64,000 nt of DNA from Lepraria neglecta (Eukaryota > Ascomycota > Lecanoromycetes > Lecanorales > Stereocaulaceae), in the NCBI GenBank assembly GCA_033220425.1, contig CM065646.1:2115501-2179500 (forward strand). Reading direction: 5' to 3'. Below, piece after piece: positions 9,941 to 20,032 of the stretch (its first letter is position 1; the number at the start of each line of letters is the position of its first letter). Both the position numbers and the translations under genes were made by a program. Below the pieces are notes generated by a model. The model had not been told where the DNA came from. It saw nothing but the letters and a program-made list of their open reading frames with translations, and did not search any database.

Positions 9941-11510
9941 TTTCATCAGCCTTTGAAGAAGAGATGAGGCAGTTGAATTGGAAGTAGGTTCATTGGTGGA
10001 TCACGCAGGATTGGGTGGACGGCTATAGACCGAAAGTCTCGTTGTAGATAGCCCAGTACCATTTCGACATGATGAAGGACTGCATCCACCACTCCCATGT
10101 CGACCTAGTCCATGGACCACTACCCCTTGGCAGAGTCAGACTGAATTCAGAAGCGGCAAAACCCACTGCAACCTCAATCCAGGGAGTCAGTCAACACCAA
10201 AAACAAACTTGTAAGGGTACGAGGAGTGTAGCAAGACCGTCAGAACCCCGAAGGTACGCAATCATCTGACTCTAACAGCGACCGGAGACTCAGGGTCGAT
10301 TGATCATGACGACTAGTCCTTGCAAATCTCGTCCTACTCTCTTCTTACGCCATCCAAATTAGCTTGCTGCAGCACCACAATCGTCGCCATAGCCTTGGCT
10401 TCTCGATATAACGCTCGTCTTCCACCAGCCCAGCATAGGACAATGACGATGTTGAGAATCGCGATCCAGTTAGCCACCGCGGGCCAGTGTAGAGCGTTGG
10501 CGAAGCACTGTCGCCATGGCAGGGAGATCCACTGTCGGGCTCGAATAACTTGGCCAGACCGAAACAGAGACCTAGAATGACTTCCAAAAAATGGACGAGG
10601 ACTAATTTGCCAACTAGGTTCGCAGCCGTGTTGCTGCCTAAGATGCCAGCTAGCACTTCGAACGACCCTCCAGGTAACCAGCCAAAGCAGGATTACGAAG
10701 AAACCCATAAATCTCCAGAAAATACCACGGGAGGGCGTAAGAGCGTTGAAGTCGTGTTCTGGGAATATACAGCTTCCATTTCTTCCATTTTGGGCTAATA
10801 GTTCCACACTTTATGTTAGTGCCGCCTGATTCCCATGTGCTCAACTCATCTGCAAGTTGAGTCTCTTCCACAACTTGTCCTAGTGGCGCCCCGAATGGGT
10901 CCCAGCCATGTTTGGACCACCCATTTAGGTATGTCGAAAATCAAGGAAGCCACCGAAGGGTGCAGAACAAGGTCAAAATTAGCTCAGTGCAGTTGCTGCG
11001 GCTCTAAAAAAAAGGTCTGAATGTTCCTTCTCGATCGACACCTGCGTTGAAGAACCCGCTTTCTGGTTGGCTACCGCATCATTGTTCGGGAACAATTGTT
11101 GGGTTTTGCATGCTGGATCTCGATTTGGTAGTATGCACGAGACTCGGAATCCAATCATGTGCGCGTAAGCGGTTTTGCTCGGCTGTGGAGTCTGCATCTA
11201 TCCGCCTCATCTCGGGTTAGTCCCCGGGTCTAGCTTTTCCATACTAGCTTATAACATCTTTTGTGGCTGTACAAGACCAGAATTGAAGTTGCGTCTGAAT
11301 GCGACAAGAAGTCAGGCAATGGAAAGTACAACTACTCTGATGGGCCGAACGTGTCCGAATTGTGACCGTTGGCTTGACAACATCAAGGAATGGACGGGGA
11401 CTCACGCTGTTGGATATATAAAGTTGTGCCTTCACCTTCAAATCTGGAGCATCAGTCCGCTTCAGAATTAAAAACAAGCACTATCACTAACGATCTAACC
11501 TTAAATCCCC
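9941..11510. other. Intergenic, with unresolved hydrophobic reading frames
   Basis: No gene I can name. On the minus strand, 10345-10807 has two overlapping frames with hydrophobic stretches (LVLVHFLEVILGLCFGLAK and NWIAILNIVIVLCWAGG), interrupted by a stop near 10690. This might be a decayed membrane protein or chance. The last 100 bases before 11511 contain a TATA-like box for the next gene. Confidence 0.3.
11415..11422 (+). promoter_or_regulatory. TATA-like box
   Basis: TATATAAA lies 96 bases upstream of the ATG of the small secreted protein at 11511, a plausible core-promoter distance for a fungal gene. Inferred from motif and position only. Confidence 0.45.
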
Positions 11511-11929
11511 ATGACATCCCATTTTCAAGGTTCCCATTCCTCAAACAACAATGCACTTCTCCATCTCCTTGCCGTCGCCGGCATGGCCTTCGCGATCGCT
11601 TCGCCTGTACCCCAAACCGGCAATGGCACATATGAAAGCTGCCTTGGGAGTAAAGCCAAGGACAGCAACTGGAGGCACCGTCGAGTTTTTGGGAATAACA
11701 TTCATATGGTGAGCATCTTTATCGAGCCCTAACTTGGGCTGGTGAGCTCCATGCTAACACACTACCCTCTAACCAAGCACAGCTCAGCTTCTGCGAGAAT
11801 GAGTGCACGCAGGATAATGAGGTCGAGACGATCGCCAGTACCGTAGGAAATATTGCGCGATGGACTGGAGCATGGATCAATGTGATCCAGGTACAAGGGG
11901 GATGTGACGTGAAGTATGTCACCGGTTAA
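11511..11929 (+). CDS. Small secreted cysteine-containing protein
   Basis: Two exons, 11511..11708 and 11783..11929 (intron 74 bases, GTGAGC...CACAG, phase 0), giving about 114 residues. The N-terminus has a hydrophobic stretch LLHLLAVAGMAFAIASPVP that looks like a signal peptide cleaved near SPVP. The mature part has four cysteines (ESCLG, FCENEC, GGCDV) and ends DVKYVTG. Size, signal and cysteines resemble fungal small secreted (effector-like) proteins. No homologous family is recognised. The slightly long polar N-terminal extension before the hydrophobic core leaves the exact start uncertain. Confidence 0.6.
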
Positions 11930-12096
11930 GCATGATGTTATGATAGACTTGAGCTGCGGAACGCCGCATTTGACTTTCCAAGGCGATTTTCAGGCAACGT
12001 TAGTGGTACCCTCAAATCAGTTCATATATCGAAAATCTGATCTTTCTGTCGTTTTCACTGGGGTCCCAAGTGATCGCGGCTGGCAAAGCCCCAATA

Positions 12097-12750
12097 TCAT
12101 TCCAGACTAGCTACTGAAAATGGGGCTGCTCGACGATCGAGATGCCCAGTGCCCACATACCCCTTTTTCCTAACCTCAACTTCAAAACTGACTTCCGTCC
12201 ACCCATGGTTCGGGTCGCTCATGTACTCGCCAATTCCCTTTACGACATCTGCTAGTATGAAATACTCCATCGGCCGACCATCCTCACGGAAGTCTGCAAC
12301 GACGAAGTTGACTTCGTCTTTGTTTTTGAATTGGTGGATGTATTGAAAGTAGCCCATCGCGATTGGTTTCCCGCCGCGTCCATCGATGACATACCTGAAG
12401 CATATAGCTACGGCCTCGGTAATGGCTTCCAGGACCTCGTTATCGGGAATTACCGACCCAAAGGTGTGGAAGTACAAGGTTGTTGGGGAGTTGGTAACTT
12501 TGTATTGTATGAAGTCCGAGGAAGGAAAAACACTTCGGTTTGATGGCGTTGATGGGGTATCGCTTAAGGTCCCATTGGTAAAGTTTTGAGCTTTCGTGAC
12601 GAACACATTTGGAGAACGCTGTTGGGAGAGAGCAGTGCCGGTGGTCTCGTTGAAAATGTTCTGCGACTGAGTAATGACAGAAGCTGTCGTTGTGGAAACC
12701 CTGAGGAGAACCTGGAGCAGAGCCAACGTGCATAGTAGAAAGGTAGGCAT
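12097..12750 (-). CDS. Secreted hypothetical protein
   Basis: Single exon, 217 residues. MPTFLLCTLALLQVLLRVSTTTAS is a good signal peptide (shown here as positions 1-24). The mature region has several N-glycosylation sequons (NFT, NGT, NRS) in a Ser/Thr-rich stretch. A folded half from about residue 90 follows (TLYFHTFGSVIPDNEVLEAI, then VSFEVEVRKKGYVGTG), ending with a charged tail. I recognise no domain. It is convergent with the small secreted protein upstream, and the two stops are less than 200 bases apart, but no operon-like link should be inferred. Confidence 0.6.
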   Translation of the reverse strand: MPTFLLCTLALLQVLLRVSTTTASVITQSQNIFNETTGTALSQQRSPNVFVTKAQNFTNGTLSDTPSTPSNRSVFPSSDFIQYKVTNSPTTLYFHTFGSVIPDNEVLEAITEAVAICFRYVIDGRGGKPIAMGYFQYIHQFKNKDEVNFVVADFREDGRPMEYFILADVVKGIGEYMSDPNHGWTEVSFEVEVRKKGYVGTGHLDRRAAPFSVASLE

Positions 12751-13049
12751 CGCTGCAGCTCTTGATGACCGAGGATCCTAATTGACATGGAAAGAGCTCC
12801 CTGTCAAGAACCCTGTAAAGGGCGCGTATTCCCACGCATATATCATAAATCCCGCGAATTGGACAACTAGCCATAGATTGCGGCCCGAAGCCTGACATGC
12901 GTCGAGCGCATCTATGTCTAAACTCAGTCTCAGCTGTCATACTTTTGAGCTGACAAATATCTGATAATGCAGGGCACTTCTCCATGAATGGAGGCTGAAA
13001 CAGGATTCTCAAGAAAGCCCGAGAGCTTCGCCAATCCTTGGCCAGGAAT

Positions 13050-13592
13050 TCAGTGGGTCCTTCTTAAACGTCTGAGCAATCCCATAGCCATTCCGAGTAC
13101 GCCATTATACGCTCGATAGGAGGTGTGTCGTGAGAGGCGCAACAAGCTATAAGTTCCAAGCAGCCGCATAACTTGTGCCCGTCGAGGCTGATCGGCCTGG
13201 GGCCAGAGTTGCCTCAGTGAATCCATACGATGTTGGTGTCTCTTCATTTGCTCGTATTCGCGGCTCCTGGTCCAACTAGCCAGATGCCGGATGCACTCAT
13301 CCATGGGTGTGGGCGAATCCGATGGGACCCACTGCACGTCTTTGGCCAGTTTCTCCAATTGCAACTGAAGAGTGAGCCCGTGTCTGATATACATGAGGTC
13401 TCTCTGGAGGCCTTTGAGTCTTTCAAGTTGGATGGAGACACTGTCCTGATCAAGATTCACTATGGGCTGTACTTCTAAATCTTTGATCTGCTTGCGAAGG
13501 ACTTCGACCCGGTCGTCGTCAAATCTGGTAAGAAACAGCTCGTTCTCGCAACGCAGTGCCTCCATCCAGAAATCCAGAGCCTGTTTGGGCAT
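13050..13592 (-). CDS. Hypothetical helical protein
   Basis: Single open frame of 180 residues starting MPKQALDFWMEALRCENEL. Almost entirely helical and charged: VEVLRKQIKDLEVQ and IQLERLKGLQRDLMYIR suggest coiled-coil segments, and the C-terminus is Arg/Leu-rich (LGMAMGLLRRLRRTH). No signal peptide, membrane segment or known domain. It could be a fragment of a larger gene, since both flanks are short and no intron is obvious. Confidence 0.4.
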   Translation of the reverse strand: MPKQALDFWMEALRCENELFLTRFDDDRVEVLRKQIKDLEVQPIVNLDQDSVSIQLERLKGLQRDLMYIRHGLTLQLQLEKLAKDVQWVPSDSPTPMDECIRHLASWTRSREYEQMKRHQHRMDSLRQLWPQADQPRRAQVMRLLGTYSLLRLSRHTSYRAYNGVLGMAMGLLRRLRRTH

Positions 13593-13660
13593 ATCACATA
13601 CGTCTGGACAATGAAAACAACAAAAGTGTCTCTGGTGACGACTCGCGGAGGAAAACGACT

Positions 13661-13689
13661 CTAAAACTTGGACAAAGCTAAAGTTTTAG
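13661..13689. repeat. Perfect 9-bp inverted repeat
   Basis: CTAAAACTT at 13661-13669 is repeated inverted as AAGTTTTAG at 13681-13689 with an 11-base loop. It is followed by a GC-rich stretch with repeated AGCGCC. It may be a terminator-like hairpin or the end of a small element. No partner copy was found nearby. Confidence 0.4.
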
Positions 13690-13805
13690 TGCGTTCTAGC
13701 GCCAGCGCCGAGAGCGCCAACTCTCATAAAGTATCTGGAAACATTGCTGTATATTGTAATATGTTTGCTTGTTCTCGACTGCGAGTTGCTACTAGTTTCA
13801 ACTAT

Positions 13806-14832
13806 TTACACCATAGAGTGATGACCGAAACCCTCCGCTTGCAGCTGCGCAGAGGCAGCGACGGCCGCATTACAGCCGCTTGAGATAGCCCCAGGCGTAA
13901 CTTTGTACGGAGTCACGCAGTCTCCGGCTGCAAATACACCTCTGACGCTAGTCTGATGGAAAGGTACATCTGCTTTGATGTCCCCCGTGGGCGAAAGCTC
14001 AAGTCCAAGCTGCTCTGCAAATGGCCCTTTGGTATGAGTGATCGGATTATGAACAAGGAATACCTCGGTCTTCTTGTTGCCGTCTTCGAATTCTAGAACA
14101 ACCTCTGCACCTTTGGGGCCTTTGTTGATACGCTTGATAGAGCGAGTGTCGATATTCGGCTTCTTGCCGTCTCCACTTGCGGCTATGATTTGCTGACCCA
14201 ACTCTTCGGCGCCGTTGGTATAGATTGTGACAGAAGATGTGAGCTGAGCGGCATTTTCGCTCAAGTGGACAGCCATGGCTGGATTCGCGCACCAGTCGAC
14301 GGCCAGGACACCAGATGTGCGGTCATCTCCACTCTCCTCATAGCCATGGCAAAACAGGCAGTGGAAGCTTCGTCATATCAGTGGAAATCAAAACCCCAGC
14401 TTGTTGTGATTTCAATGGAGGTTGCGAGACTACTTACATGCCTATTGCCCAGTTCTCTTCGTAACCTTCAATCTTCGGATACACATCAACAGACCCGGTG
14501 GCGAGGATGAGCTTCTTGCCGACCCAGGTCTTGTCAGAAGCATCAGCGAGCGCGAAATGGCCGTCCTTATTCTTCACATTCTTGACTTCGACGTCGGCAA
14601 ATTGGATGCTAGGATACTTTGAGATATCTTCTCTAGTGAGTTTGCGAAGATCGGCTGGCGCCTTGTTGTCCCAGCCGGGTACCATATGCAGTCGTGTGGT
14701 ACGGGCGTTGCGGTAGCTGCCAGAGTCGAAGACTACAGCCGAATGACGCTGACGAGCTAACGTGAGGGCAGCAGTCAGACCAGCAGGCCCTCCTCCAATG
14801 ATAAGCACGTCGACAGTCGTGAGCTGGGCCAT
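13806..14832 (-). CDS. GliT/thioredoxin-reductase-like FAD-dependent disulfide oxidoreductase
   Basis: CDS complement(13806..14367, 14438..14832), 318 residues; the 70-base intron (GTAAGT...GAAG) splits codon 131. The N-terminus VDVLIIGGGPAGLTAALTLA is the FAD dinucleotide-binding motif. KLILATGSVDVYP is the second nucleotide-binding edge. The redox CxxC appears right after the splice as FHCLFCHGYEE. GVFAAGDCVTP is the C-terminal FAD motif. Length and the CLFC motif fit the fungal group that includes GliT and other dithiol oxidases of secondary-metabolite clusters, as well as plain thioredoxin-reductase-like enzymes. It would use FAD and a cysteine pair to oxidise or reduce dithiols. No epipolythiodioxopiperazine genes are adjacent, so a cluster role is not supported. 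Confidence 0.85.
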
Positions 14833-15620
14833 GGCGAATGGTGCGGTTATTTAATAAATCGACTACGAGCCGGAAGGGTCTATTGAGAAGTAAGAGCTAG
14901 TGACGTTATTGACTTGAGAGCCAGGGAGCGAGTTTGGTGAAACAGTTAGAGAAAAGGAGCGGGGTTAAGCTCTGCCGTGCTGAAGTAAGGTCGGACAAAG
15001 TGGGGTTTGGGGCCGTTACCGAGCACGTGAAGTGGAGGTGGCAAGGCTGTTGTTATGTCATTGCACAGCCTACATGGTGGTCCGGGAGGCTACGGACATT
15101 TTCTGCGCTTCGGCTTATGTGCTTTTCAATGCCGGTTAAGTGCTATCAGATGCGGCTCTCCTGTCAGATCGGGTACCCCCTACACTGCTAACACATACAC
15201 TGCCACGCCTCTGTTTTCAAATTTGAGCAACATGCAACGACGGGTTAATTCTCCGGTTCAGATAAGATCGGCAGCGTCGTTGACGTAAATCTGCTTTGCA
15301 ATGCCGTTGATCCTGCAGGGAGCTTACTCAACCCACGCATATCTTTACATCCTCTCGGGACAACGACTTTACCTACTACCCCTTCAGGCTACATTTTATG
15401 GAAATCAAGACTAGGATCTTGGATATGAACGCTCACGGACGTCAAAGACGGGTACTTTCGCTTGACAATTGGCTCCGCTTCAGGGTATATATCCTTCTTG
15501 CTTCCCAGCTATCTTGACTTTGGACATACCAAGTGATTACCATCATCGAAACTCTTGCCCCATCTACGAAATCTCCAACATATCACTCAACGCGTGACAC
15601 TCACAATCACAATCACCACT
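14833..15620. other. Divergent intergenic region
   Basis: Upstream of both the flavoenzyme (minus) and the short secreted peptide (plus). A TATA-like TATATAT lies at 15486-15492, about 130 bases before the peptide ATG at 15621. No gene recognised. Confidence 0.5.
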
Positions 15621-15761
15621 ATGCGTTTCTTCACCGTACTAGCCTGTCTCGTCATGGCTTCTATGGCGGCCCCTGCTGCCGAGCCGGTCGCCAACCCTGC
15701 AGCACTCGCTGAAGCAGAGGCCAATGATGCCGCTCCCGAGCCTGAAGCATGCTGTCTCTGA
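15621..15761 (+). CDS. Very short secreted peptide, Ala/Glu/Pro-rich
   Basis: 46 residues. MRFFTVLACLVMASMAAPA is a signal peptide, then an Ala/Glu/Pro/Asn-rich stretch (about residues 20-42), then the terminal residues CCL. The layout of signal plus acidic alanine-proline spacer resembles the pro-region of small fungal secreted peptides, but there is no Kex2 site and no repeat. The ATG at 15621 has a TATA-like element about 130 bases upstream. It lies 430 bases from the end of the UstYa-family gene, which is convergent. It might be a precursor for that enzyme, but nothing in the sequence proves this. A 3' continuation by splicing after 15761 was considered and not found. Confidence 0.5.
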   Translation: MRFFTVLACLVMASMAAPAAEPVANPAALAEAEANDAAPEPEACCL

Positions 15762-16189
15762 GACACTCGCGAATGGTATGTAATCATACCAATCGCTCCG
15801 TAAGGCGAGACTGATAGCCAGGATAGAAGACAATGGTAGAACTAGATGTGGGACAAACATTGGGAGGCAGCCTTTGACGGATAGACAATGGACCTTGGAA
15901 GATCTACAGTGTTATGAGCAGTTTTCGGAGCTTTCTTTATTCAAAATGTAAAAGTTTAGAACTATTAGCAATAGACACCCTTTGACCGTCTTGAGACCAA
16001 GAGAACCGTTCAGTCGACTCTACTTAAGCTTTGAAATTGTAATAATTTAGTAAATCTCATTGCTAATCTCTTTATTATGATGATTTACTTTTCAACTCTA
16101 GCCAAATAAGTGCTGCATCATCTCTATGAAGATTGTAGAGGGTTGGATATCTGGAAAGGAAGAATAGGTTTGAAGTATGAACCAATTAC
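15762..16189. other. Intergenic, convergent 3' ends
   Basis: AT-rich, no open frame of note. Probably the 3' UTRs of the peptide gene and the UstYa-family gene. Confidence 0.5.
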
Positions 16190-17147
16190 TCAATCTACTT
16201 CAGGAACCCAATCCGCCACGTATCCAAAATGCTCCCGTACCTTTGGCAAAAACCTCGAGTCTTCTTGACAATATTTGAACCGCTCCAAGTTCGAAATATT
16301 GTCATTTCCAGGTTCAATGTATTTGTAGCAGCCATCATGTTCCTTCGTCCAAGCATCAAGTTTGTCAAAGTTCCTGCACATTCGTACTTGATTCTCGCCT
16401 GGCTTTAGATCTTTGCCCTGCCCATTGAGCGGAATGTACCTAGGTGTATCATCCGCAAAGCACATTGTCTCGACGCGCATTGTGTCAAGGCAGTGGATGA
16501 TATGTGGATGCGAGACGCTTTGAGGCTGGCCGGATCGATATTCTTTGATCGCAATGTAGAGGTTGCGCTGCGGAAGGTGTTTAGTTGTGATAACACTCAG
16601 GAATTTTCATAATGAATTGGTACTCCACCTACCACGCAGTGTAAGACGTGATGACCGTTGGCAATATATATGGACGTGCTCTCAGGATCCCATGGAAATG
16701 GTTGCGATTCGGGCAAGCCCATGGCTTCTGCTTCATTGTTGGACATGCTCATTATCCCACTTTCCCAAGGAATCGTCTCAAGCCATAGCCGGTCAAGCTC
16801 CTTCTCGTCTGACAAGTAACTGAATTTGCTATTCCAGTGAATCGGTGTTTCCACATTAAATTCGAGGTTTGCTGAAGGCTATGAGCTTCGTCTAGTACAC
16901 ATGATATGTTGACATTACCATAAGGAGATATGAAGGCGCGATGACCTGGGTGAGAGAATTTGACGAAAAGGTAGATGTTGAATATCAAAGAAATTATGAG
17001 AAAGCTGGCCAAAGACACAACAATTCGGTTTTCATTGATGAATCCCAGAAAACGCGATTGAGCGTGAGGACTCCTGGCCCCCCAGCTCGAGCGGCTTTCA
17101 TTGTCCTCGTCATCAAGAAGATGGTATTTGGCTTCTCTGTTGGCCAT
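16190..17147 (-). CDS. UstYa-family (DUF3328) oxidase-like protein, copy 1
   Basis: CDS complement(16190..16567, 16633..16871, 16919..17147), 281 residues; an in-frame ATG at 17159 would add four. Introns are 65 and 47 bases and join in phase. Order: short polar N-terminus (MANREAKYHLLDDED), one transmembrane helix (VVSLASFLIISLIFNIYLFV), then a lumenal domain with the two family-defining HxxHC motifs, HHVLHC at the end of exon 2 and HPHIIHC in exon 3, and the terminal RNFDKLDAWTKEH block. Characterised UstYa proteins act in fungal ribosomal-peptide and some NRP pathways as metal-dependent oxidative cyclases or hydroxylases. The C-terminus is longer than usual (about 50 residues past the WTKEH block). 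All motif residues are present, so it looks functional. Confidence 0.88.
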
Positions 17148-17159
17148 GTTGAAGCTCAA

Positions 17160-18263
17160 TGTCGTAGTCTACCTTAGACGGATGTTTCGTGGGCTTCATG
17201 ACTATAACCCAATTTACGTCAGCATGACCAAAATTGAACCCTAGTCAAAATCAATGCCACCAAAGACACCTTCCTCGGCAGGCTCATCAAGATCATCATG
17301 AGGATACGCATGCAAGGTCAGCCCTCTGCGGAGGCCATCGCAATATTTGGAATCGGAGAAATGCGCGACGCATGTTGCCATCGGAGAATTGTCCCATTGC
17401 AGTAGGCGGGATGATACAGGCAAATCGCTTTGCAGGATGTGGAGGCGTGCATCTGTACGGAGGTTCAATACCGATGGTGTTTTGAGATGTCAGCACGGAC
17501 TTGACATCATATCGCTTGCAATAAGATGGCTTGCGTGGCTAGGTGGTCCTGAGGTATGAACCCTTTATCCATTTTTGCCATGATCTGCTAAGCATCAACG
17601 GCAGATCAAACGCATGCTACTATCATGATTGGTTTGGCGTTTCATTGATATGTGGGAACTGTCAGATGTCGTTGTGTAATGTTGCATTAGCGCGCACCAT
17701 CCGGCTCACCAGACCCCACATTTACGGATCTCTCAGCCGCGTGGGGACACCTCCTTCAGGTTAGGGATCTCGGGCCGGAGAATTCTCTAGTTTGATGCAT
17801 GAGTGCGGGGAATTTACAGCCTCCCGTCCCTTGCTGGGTCCCGCCAGCTCACGTTCAAAGATCACGCACCCCATTTATAAGCACTGATAATGATGTCTGG
17901 CACATCAGTCCTCCACATCAACATGTGTATCTTCGCTGGATATTCCCGTGGCATTAGCTTCCCGTCTTCTCTCGGAGAATTTATAATTGGCAGTCCATGA
18001 TATCGAAACCGTACGAGGCACACCTTGCAGATCAGCGGCTTCATATGCCGGAAAATTGACGTCATGGTTTCCATCGCAAGGCGTTCATGGGCCGCAATTG
18101 ATCTTGGAGGGTTGATCCTCGGTAGCTATAACACAGGTAGAGATGAGCTCACGATCGAGTTCACCTCCCCTTTCCTGTGGCATTCTCTACTGCTCTCGTT
18201 CTGCGCTGTGCCATTTTCTCCTTCTGATGAGTGCGACTTGTTCTGTATGACACCTCTTTCACC
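17160..18263. other. Divergent intergenic region
   Basis: 1.1 kb between the UstYa-family gene (minus) and a rhodopsin-like gene (plus). Short open frames exist on both strands but none shows a recognisable protein. Likely promoters and 5' UTRs of both genes. Confidence 0.5.
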
Positions 18264-19606
18264 ATGGCGACCATTTCACAATGGAGCAGCTTGGGCTTTG
18301 CATTAGTCAACACTGGCGAAGTCTATGCCGCTGGGATTGTTTTCCCGGCAATTTGCACCACATTTGCAGCATTGCGTCTGTATACACGCTCGCAGCAGAA
18401 GGCTCAGATCGGGCTCGATGACTGGCTCATTCTCGCTGCTCTCGTGCGTCAATTTCACCTATTAATGGCCCAAACAGATTGCTGAGTCTTGATCAAAGGT
18501 TAATGTTCTTGGCATGGGAATTTGCTTTATTACAGGTATGCTTCATTCGTCCTTGGTTGTTGTGATGCTGAGGGGTACTTTAGGTGCTGCAATGGGCGTC
18601 ATGGGACCTGCGACTCCTTTGCCGATTTCGCAAGAAGGCGAGATGTCATACTTACACTCATTTGAACTGGTGGCAAAGGTAGACTATCCTTCTAATCACA
18701 AGCGAGCAATGTACTGACTGAACCCTCAGATCGAATTCGCCTTCCAAGTTTTCCTTGCCCTGGCGTCAGGCTGTGTCAAGCTGAGCGTCGTATCATTCTC
18801 ACGACGAGTATTTCTAGTCCACAAACCATCTCGGTTTGGATACGTCACGACTGCGGTAGCAGCTTTGATCCTTGCGTGGACCACAGCATTTTTCTTCACC
18901 CTGATTTTCACTTGCGGCACTCACGTGGATGCCCATTGGGGAACGGAGCAACAGACTGCAGCAGAATGTGGCAACCCCATCGCCCCAGAGGAAGCTTTTG
19001 TGGTTTCATCGTTCCTTACTGACCTCATTACGCTTCTCCTTCCTTTCCCGATGGTCTGGAGACTGAAGATGTCACTGTCAAAGAAGCTTCAAGTGACGGG
19101 TATTTTCCTTGTTGGACTCTTGTAAGCTGACCTTGGCTTTCTCGTTCTTAGTCACTGACATGTGGTAGGGCATTAGCAGCCTCAATCACACGAATGGCTA
19201 TTTACATAAGAGTCGTCCAGGCAGGTTTTGAGGGAACTTACGATCCTGATCGTATGTCTTCAAGTCTCGAGAATGCTGATTCTGAACGAGTGTAAGCTGA
19301 CGTTATACGTTTGTAGGGACTGTGACCACCATGCTCTGGTGGAGTCTCGTTGAGGTTGGAGTGGGGTATTTGACTGCCTGCCTTCCAACGCTGCAAGCTC
19401 TTCTTGACAGACCAGCTCTCCGGTCACTGTCGAATAAGATCCGCAGCAAGGCTTCCCTTTCATCTGTGTCATCTCGGAGTACGAAAACGCAGGAGAAGTC
19501 TCTTTCGGACTCAACTCAAGAGCTAGAAAGCGGAGGACAGCACCCGCGAGATTCCAATGATGCTCTTGAAGATCATCGTTCGGTTGCTCCGTCGACAGCG
19601 GTATAA
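18264..19606 (+). CDS. Fungal rhodopsin-like seven-helix membrane protein (PTH11-type), copy A
   Basis: Six exons: 18264..18443, 18499..18535, 18584..18678, 18730..19121, 19169..19251, 19317..19606; 358 residues, all junctions in phase. Helices: VFPAICTTFAALRLYTRS with the family's LDDWLILAAL, a segment around GMGICFIT, IEFAFQVFLALASGCVKLSV, VAALILAWTTAFFFTLIF, a loop with a conserved Cys (ECGNP), SFLTDLITLLLPFPMVWRL, and LVEVGVGYLTACLPTLQALL. The order matches the fungal 'rhodopsin domain' integral membrane family, related to PTH11-like receptors. The C-terminal tail is Ser/Thr-rich and cytosolic. Possible role in sensing; ligand unknown. Intact reading frame. Confidence 0.8.
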
Positions 19607-20032
19607 GATGGTTGCTTTGTCGTTGTTAATAATGATGATCTCTCGAAGGCGTTATATGGCGATAGGCTGGGCTCGAAGACACGTCCTGGTTAGAGGTCAG
19701 CAGCCATAGATAAAGGAAAAGTAGATCTTAGAGTAGAGATAGACACCGAAGTTCACATGCATGATCACTGTGTTTGCGGAAATATAAGTAGAACGAGCCC
19801 GGAAAGGCAAAGAACCTGGAAAGGCAAAGAACCTGGGCTTCGGTCGAGACAGGCCCAGATTCATAAGCTGCCTGAAATAGGACTAGGTTGACTACCACGG
19901 TTACACAAGTCACGTTTGTGACGTATGCATGCGCGGAAACTCTTGTTGTATGCAGAGAAACCCCCTGGTAATTGCTGCTTGTGCGCAATCCCGGCTTCTT
20001 TCTCAACCCTGACACCCATTTCAACTGAAGAT
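19607..20032. other. Intergenic
   Basis: Contains a short direct repeat (AAGAACCTGG twice, 19809-19838) and no recognisable gene. Probably the 3' UTR of the rhodopsin-like gene and promoter of the acetyltransferase gene. Confidence 0.5.

Noticed and set aside
10345-10807. Possible transporter on the minus strand
   Set aside because: Hydrophobic in two overlapping frames and interrupted by a stop; no transporter motif could be aligned, so it is only mentioned as unresolved.
15621-15761. CaaX prenylation signal at the end of the short secreted peptide (CCL)
   Set aside because: A CaaX box needs Cys at position -4; here cysteines are at -3 and -2, and the peptide is secretory.
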